Shown in pieces: positions 25,536-29,515 of a DNA stretch of 29,515 nucleotides. The position numbers and the translations under genes were made by a program. The notes under the pieces were generated by a model, which searched no databases, had not been told where the DNA came from, and worked only from the letters and a program-made list of their open reading frames with translations. Position 1 is the stretch's first letter. Every line of letters starts with the position of its first letter. The stretch is from CAZUMW01 sp964621615 (GTDB lineage: Bacteria > Desulfobacterota > WTBG01 > CAIYCZ01 > CAIRTM01), in contig CAZUMW010000050.1 in NCBI GenBank assembly GCA_964621615.1, positions 1-29,515 of the forward strand. Reading direction: 5' to 3'.

Positions 25536-26768
25536 TCAGCATCCCTCATGCTGACTTTCTGCTCGGGGCAGAACCGGAAACAGCGTTACCACCCCCCGAT
25601 ACACAAAAACAAGAGCGCATATCAGCCCGATGGTTACCGCAAACTCCCCCAGCGCGGGCACATACGCATTCTGTGCATACAGCGGCTCGTAGGCGACAAA
25701 AAAAACGGTACAGCGATTAAGTAAAATCGCGCAGACATACATAAAAGCTGCTGCAAAAAGCGATCCTGCAGAGCGGCGGACATCGCCGGACATAAACATG
25801 GCCCACGGCACAACGGTAAGCAAACCGAATTCGATCCAGAACATAATGACCGGTGCTGAAAGCTCAAACAAAAAAACATAGGTGCCCCGAACCAGTATAT
25901 CTCCGATTTTCAGGACAATATAGAGTCCCATCAGCCAGGGAACAATACGCGCAAGCGGCGTCAAAACATGCATTTCCGCATCCTTGCCGAACACTTTGCT
26001 CGAAATCATGGATTCACAGATTATCATTGCAAACCCGGCGGCAATTGCAGAGGTCAGAAAAAAAAGCGGGCCCAGGCCCGACTGGTACAGTGGGTGCATT
26101 TTGTAGGGGGCGATAAGCATGAGGGTCCCGAGAGAGGACTGGTGCAGGCACGAGAGCACAATACCGGCTATCACAAAAACAAACATGATTTTGCTCAATA
26201 TAAAATCGCCGAACCGCAGTACTATATCGAGGTGGTCGCTGAATCGCGAGAGCGGCCCAGGAAGGCTTACCCTGCCGGCAAAGCGCTCGCAGACAATCGG
26301 GGCGAACTCGATATACAGCACTGTGAGGTAAATCATGACGCACATGCCCACCTCAAACAAAACCGAATTGCCCTGCCACATAGCGGGAATGGCGGGGTGC
26401 CAGATATTGTACCAGCGCCCCAAGTCAAACATCAGCCCGATCCCGACAAACGTGTAGCCGAGCAGCGCGGTCAGAAGTGCAGGCCTGATAAGAACATGAA
26501 AATGCTCCCGTCTGAACACATACACCAGAGCGCTGCTGGTAAACCCGCCTGCGGCAAGAGCTACGCCGGTTGCAACATCGACCCCGATCCAGAGGCCGAG
26601 GGGATACTGATTGTTCAGGTTGGTGACGGCGTCAAGCCCGCTGAGCATGCGATACATTCCAACGCTCAGCCCGGCGAGCATAATCCCGGTAAGCAGCTTC
26701 ATGCCTGGAGAAAAAAACGGCTTTTCAACCGGTGCAGGATGTTCAGCGTGACGGTGCGTATGTTTCAT
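25536..26768 (-). CDS. hmcC: HmcC/NrfD-like integral membrane subunit (quinone-interacting)
   Basis: 410 residues from ATG 26768, which overlaps the hmcB stop codon as ATGA; a longer upstream frame is rejected because it lies within hmcB. The protein has about ten membrane helices. It has the features of the HybB/HmcC branch of the NrfD/PsrC family: F-F-S-P-G-M-K-L-L at the start, QYPLGLWIGVDVATGVALAAGGF, F-D-L-G-R-W-Y-N-I-W-H-P and SSLGTLMLIAPYKMHPL. These subunits carry no cofactor and exchange electrons with (mena)quinone through the adjacent Fe-S protein. Third gene of a three-gene operon; genes for HmcD, HmcE and HmcF do not follow, the next gene being the convergent kinase 2. Confidence 0.88.
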   Translation of the reverse strand: MKHTHRHAEHPAPVEKPFFSPGMKLLTGIMLAGLSVGMYRMLSGLDAVTNLNNQYPLGLWIGVDVATGVALAAGGFTSSALVYVFRREHFHVLIRPALLTALLGYTFVGIGLMFDLGRWYNIWHPAIPAMWQGNSVLFEVGMCVMIYLTVLYIEFAPIVCERFAGRVSLPGPLSRFSDHLDIVLRFGDFILSKIMFVFVIAGIVLSCLHQSSLGTLMLIAPYKMHPLYQSGLGPLFFLTSAIAAGFAMIICESMISSKVFGKDAEMHVLTPLARIVPWLMGLYIVLKIGDILVRGTYVFLFELSAPVIMFWIEFGLLTVVPWAMFMSGDVRRSAGSLFAAAFMYVCAILLNRCTVFFVAYEPLYAQNAYVPALGEFAVTIGLICALVFVYRGVVTLFPVLPRAESQHEGC

Positions 26769-27679
26769 TGCCGGCTCTTCTCTGTATCGGTGTGCTCCCG
26801 CTTGTTGAAAAACCACATAACAGCTCCCAGCAGCGCATACAAGGCAGCGGGCGGGAGAAACCACTTGAAAAGGGCGTGCTGAATGGGTTCGGTGTAGCCA
26901 GGCGCAGGGTGATACCCCAGCTCAGGCAAGCCGATGGCGTCAAACGGCTCAGATGTGATATACAGCCAGGATGTCCCCCCCACTTCATGCTCCCCGTAAA
27001 TATGTGGCACGTAGCGCCGCGGGTATTTGCTGATCCGCTCCCGGGCAACGGCAATCACATCGCTCCGCCGGCCGAATGTCATTGTCTCCATGGGACAGGC
27101 TGCCACACAGGCGGGAACTTCACCCTGAACAAGCCGCTCCTGAAAGCAGAACGTGCACTTTCTTACCTGCGGGGTGAATGCGTTGCCGAATTCATATGCA
27201 GGAACCTGAAATGGACAGGCCGCCATGCAGTAGCGGCACCCGATACACTTCCAGGCGTCATAGACAACCGCACCGTTTGCTTCTCTGGTAAATGCTCCGA
27301 CAATGCAGGCGGACACGCAGGCAGGCTCCAGACAGTGCATGCACTGAAATTTTGCATAGCCGTACCCTCCCGGAGTGCGATCGCTCTCGTAACGGTTAAC
27401 GACTGTATAGCTGCCGGCGTCCATGCGCCGATGCCGCAAAAAAACAGACTCGTCGGAAAAGCTGCTCCCGGGTTTTTCGGGAAGCTCGGCGTGTGTTTCA
27501 TTGCAGGCTTTTTCACACTCCCGGCAGCCCACACACCGGGTGGTATCAACAAGCACCGCAAGCTGTTCGGCGCTCACCCCGGCAGGAGAGGCGCGGGCTG
27601 TCCGGATCCGGGCAAGTGGTGCCAAGCCGGACAAAACCCCAAGCTGCTTAAGGAAAATGCGGCGCGTACCAGAAATCAT
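26765..27679 (-). CDS. hmcB: HmcB-like periplasmic ferredoxin subunit with four [4Fe-4S] motifs
   Basis: 304 residues. The N-terminus TRRIFLKQLGVLSG is a twin-arginine (Tat) signal, so the folded Fe-S protein is exported. Four cysteine clusters of the HybA/HmcB type follow: CVGCRECEKAC; CMHCLEPACVSAC; CIGCRYCMAACP; and CTFC paired with ACVAACP. A single membrane helix near the C-terminus (FLPPAALYALLGAVMWFF) anchors it, as in HmcB and HybA. It would carry electrons between the multiheme cytochrome and the HmcC-like quinone site. Its ATG overlaps the hmcA stop as ATGA, and its own stop overlaps the hmcC start in the same way, showing tight translational coupling. Confidence 0.92.
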   Translation of the reverse strand: MISGTRRIFLKQLGVLSGLAPLARIRTARASPAGVSAEQLAVLVDTTRCVGCRECEKACNETHAELPEKPGSSFSDESVFLRHRRMDAGSYTVVNRYESDRTPGGYGYAKFQCMHCLEPACVSACIVGAFTREANGAVVYDAWKCIGCRYCMAACPFQVPAYEFGNAFTPQVRKCTFCFQERLVQGEVPACVAACPMETMTFGRRSDVIAVARERISKYPRRYVPHIYGEHEVGGTSWLYITSEPFDAIGLPELGYHPAPGYTEPIQHALFKWFLPPAALYALLGAVMWFFNKREHTDTEKSRQ

Positions 27680-29403
27680 GTGTCCGTTTCCTCATGGCAC
27701 CCGGTGCAGGTCTGCGGCATGTTTTCCTCAGCTCCGCCCATTTGCCGATGGCATCCCAGGCACTGCTGATGATAGGCGCCCATAAGCGCCGGCACAGCAT
27801 GCGTCGGCTCTGTCCGCGCTGTATGACACGTTCTGCACAGCGGCGGCTTGTGCTCTTTTTTAACCGGCCCCGCATGATGGCATCCCATGCAGATGGTCAT
27901 GGCATCAGTATGGAAATAGCGGGCCAGCGAGCTGTTGTCAGACAGCTCCTGCAGCTTCTCAATAATTTTCCGGTGAGGAAAGGGGGATGCGTCATACTCA
28001 TCTGCAAGAATATCTATCTTCAGCTCATCGTCGATATCTCCACTGATAAGCGATTCCGCAGAACCTGTTTTTGATTGATTTTCAAGGGGGTCAAGGGTCC
28101 CCGCATGACAGGTGTCACATGCTGCCGCCTCTATCCCTTCGGGAAGCAGGCTGTGGCACCCTGCACAGCTGCTCTTCTTTTTTTCAGCATCATGGCAGCC
28201 GATGCAGCTCCATGAAGAGTCCGGATCATGGTATGCCTCAGCCAGTGTCACAAAATCGCCCTCTTCTGCCCCCTCCGGGGTATGGCAGACGCTGCAGGGC
28301 TCAAGCGTATCGTGATGGCAATCCTGGCATGACCGGGTGTTTAACTCATGAGAGCGATGATCAAATGCCGGCGGCGGCATACGGGTTTGATTGTCAAACG
28401 CTATCAGCATCCGCTCTTCCTGCTCGCACGGCTGTCGGGGGACCTCGCGCATCTGCTCTGCCGTACGGATCGTTTCGCTGTGGCACTGAAAGCAGAAAAC
28501 CGGTCCGGCCTTTTTATCTTCATCCTGCCGGGAAAGGTGGCAGTTGATGCAGCGGGCATGTGCCGATTTCTCCTCGGTAAGCGACCGTCCTTCAGGGACC
28601 TCGAGAAGCCAGTCCCGGCAATCCGGCTCTTTTTTTTCAGCCGAAAGCGCGCTCTTGTTTGCAGGGGATACATAGTGGCACTGCTCACATTTTTCTTCAA
28701 GCGCTTTCGTGTGCGTGTTGTGCAGGTAATAATCAAACAGTACCTGCGGCCATTGTGTTTCTGATTGTTTATGCTGCTTTATATAAAAGCTTTTCCAGTC
28801 AAGAGCGGGAGCATCATGGGCTGTCCGCTCATCCTCACCATGGCACATGATGCAGTCCCTGTGGTGGGTATCGCGCAGCGGGTTATAATACGGAGGAAGT
28901 ACCGGAACATACTCATGCTCATACGGCTCATGGTCAGCATCGTGGCATCCCCCGCAGGTGACAGGGCCAGTTTTTTTATCTTTCTGCAGCCTGTCTGTGT
29001 GACACGCTATACAGGCATCATGAAACGTGCGCATAAACGCATCCCGGTCCGAGACATCGCGCTCTTTGGGGTATTCAAAGACAACCTGTCCGTCACGGGC
29101 GGGATGACACAGCGTGCAGTCTTCACCCGCAAGCGTATCGGTGTGCCGGTCGTGGTAAAACGGCACCGGCGGGCGCTCCAACTCTGAAACGGTATCGGGA
29201 ACCGTAATATAAAACCAGCGGCCCTCAGATTGCGCATTATCTGATGCGGACATGTTATCTGTTGAAGCGGGCGAGCCGGCTGAATGCGGGCTGAGCGCAA
29301 AAAACAGCATAAGCCCTGCTGCGGCGCACACGCTGCAGAGCGTGAGCGGCCGGTGTTCCGTTACGGCACGCAACAATGAGCAGACGGATTTCAGCATTGT
29401 CAT
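27676..29403 (-). CDS. hmcA: HmcA-like 16-heme high-molecular-weight cytochrome c
   Basis: 575 residues from ATG 29403; ATG 29397 is equally possible, and a TTG at 29442 would lie inside repeat copy C. A basic N-terminus and one hydrophobic segment (LTLCSVCAAAGLMLFFALS) act as signal peptide or anchor. I count sixteen CxxCH heme-binding motifs: CTLCH, CIACH, CGGCH, CIMCH, CEQCH, CINCH, CFQCH, CQDCH, CSVCH, CIGCH, CAGCH, CDTCH, CMGCH, CRTCH, CLGCH and CTGCH. Numerous further histidines are available as distal ligands. Sixteen hemes in a protein of this size is the hallmark of HmcA of sulfate reducers, which takes electrons from periplasmic cytochrome c3. HmcA of Desulfovibrio vulgaris has one CxxxxCH site; none is seen here. 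First gene of the operon. Confidence 0.92.
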   Translation of the reverse strand: MTMLKSVCSLLRAVTEHRPLTLCSVCAAAGLMLFFALSPHSAGSPASTDNMSASDNAQSEGRWFYITVPDTVSELERPPVPFYHDRHTDTLAGEDCTLCHPARDGQVVFEYPKERDVSDRDAFMRTFHDACIACHTDRLQKDKKTGPVTCGGCHDADHEPYEHEYVPVLPPYYNPLRDTHHRDCIMCHGEDERTAHDAPALDWKSFYIKQHKQSETQWPQVLFDYYLHNTHTKALEEKCEQCHYVSPANKSALSAEKKEPDCRDWLLEVPEGRSLTEEKSAHARCINCHLSRQDEDKKAGPVFCFQCHSETIRTAEQMREVPRQPCEQEERMLIAFDNQTRMPPPAFDHRSHELNTRSCQDCHHDTLEPCSVCHTPEGAEEGDFVTLAEAYHDPDSSWSCIGCHDAEKKKSSCAGCHSLLPEGIEAAACDTCHAGTLDPLENQSKTGSAESLISGDIDDELKIDILADEYDASPFPHRKIIEKLQELSDNSSLARYFHTDAMTICMGCHHAGPVKKEHKPPLCRTCHTARTEPTHAVPALMGAYHQQCLGCHRQMGGAEENMPQTCTGCHEETDT

Positions 29404-29412
29404 AGTACAAAC

Positions 29413-29515
29413 GTGTCCAAAATAAATTATATCATTGAGCAAAAGCCGGTTCGGGCGGGGCTCTGCGCAGCCGCCGCCAGATAAAACCTCACTTCATGGA
29501 CGGCCCGATGCTGCT
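29413..29515. repeat. Dispersed repeat, copy C (truncated by window end)
   Basis: The left end GTGTCCAAAATAAATTA and the following AAAGCCGGTTCGGGC match copy A, and the downstream CTCACTTCATGGACGGCCCG matches copy B. A GC-rich hairpin lies at about 29453-29478. The end of the repeat is 9 bp from the chosen hmcA ATG. The minus-strand frame seen in copies A and B is open here too and ends at the equivalent TAA. Confidence 0.75.
29426..29431 (-). promoter_or_regulatory. Perfect TATAAT box at the repeat end ahead of hmcA
   Basis: On the minus strand the repeat end contains TATAAT 22 bp before the hmcA ATG at 29403. The same place in copies A and B reads TTTAAT, so the box is specific to copy C. 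No good -35 hexamer is seen 16-18 bp further upstream. Confidence 0.4.

Noticed and set aside
26732..27769. 345-residue plus-strand frame across hmcB, and a 304-residue one across hmcC
   Set aside because: The minus-strand hmcB and hmcC genes have clear families, signals and cofactor motifs; the plus-strand products have no recognisable pattern.
1..29515. CRISPR arrays, rRNA and tRNA genes
   Set aside because: I saw no regularly spaced short repeats, no rRNA-like stretches and no cloverleaf with a T-loop; the only repeats are the kinase blocks and the dispersed element.

Overview
The window comes from a moderately GC-rich, Gram-negative and very probably anaerobic bacterium. A 16-heme HmcA-type cytochrome with HmcB- and HmcC-like partners, selenocysteine decoding (selB), an RpoH-type heat-shock sigma factor and many PAS sensor kinases fit a sulfate- or sulfur-metabolising Desulfobacterota (former Deltaproteobacteria). 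This is inferred from gene content only; there is no rRNA in the window to confirm it.

Layout. 1-4122 (minus strand): a three-gene run encoding a BASS-type sodium symporter, an NMT1/SsuA-like periplasmic binding protein and a multi-PAS sensor kinase cut by the window start. 4212-4486: copy A of a short dispersed repeat with terminal inverted repeats. 4592-8610: an HD-domain phosphohydrolase (plus), then on the minus strand pyruvate kinase, a frameshifted AbrB-like relic, a YggS/PLPBP homologue and a cyclic-nucleotide-binding protein. 8696-9788: a long inverted repeat followed by a secreted-protein gene with an in-frame TGA directly after its signal peptide. 10073-12473 (minus): DUF1015 protein, small membrane protein, TrmN6-like methyltransferase. 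12799-15808 (plus): selB, a hotdog thioesterase and an RluA-type pseudouridine synthase. 16083-19174 (plus): rpoH, dnaJ and a BatD-like membrane protein whose signal peptide is frameshifted at a T9 run. 19292-19778: FmdB-type zinc ribbon and a small protein with a very strong ribosome binding site. 19920-20165: repeat copy B. 20374-25525 (plus): two tandem hybrid histidine kinases. 25536-29403 (minus): an hmcABC-like electron-transfer operon with overlapping start and stop codons, whose leader abuts repeat copy C (29413 to window end).

How the parts fit. The hmc-like genes encode a periplasmic multiheme cytochrome, a ferredoxin-like subunit and a quinone-interacting membrane subunit, that is, electron transfer between the periplasmic cytochrome pool and the quinone pool. 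The two kinases have related but diverged membrane sensors and PAS domains joined to an identical 559-residue transmitter/receiver module, so two different inputs would enter one phosphorelay. Housekeeping genes (pyk, rpoH, dnaJ, trmN6-like, rluA-like) are interspersed.

The most unusual items are the identical 1678-bp kinase block, the repeat family (three copies, all intergenic, one carrying a perfect TATAAT just ahead of hmcA), the in-frame TGA in a secreted-protein gene in a selB-bearing genome, and two homopolymer-associated frameshifts. The frameshifts may be real or may be assembly errors.
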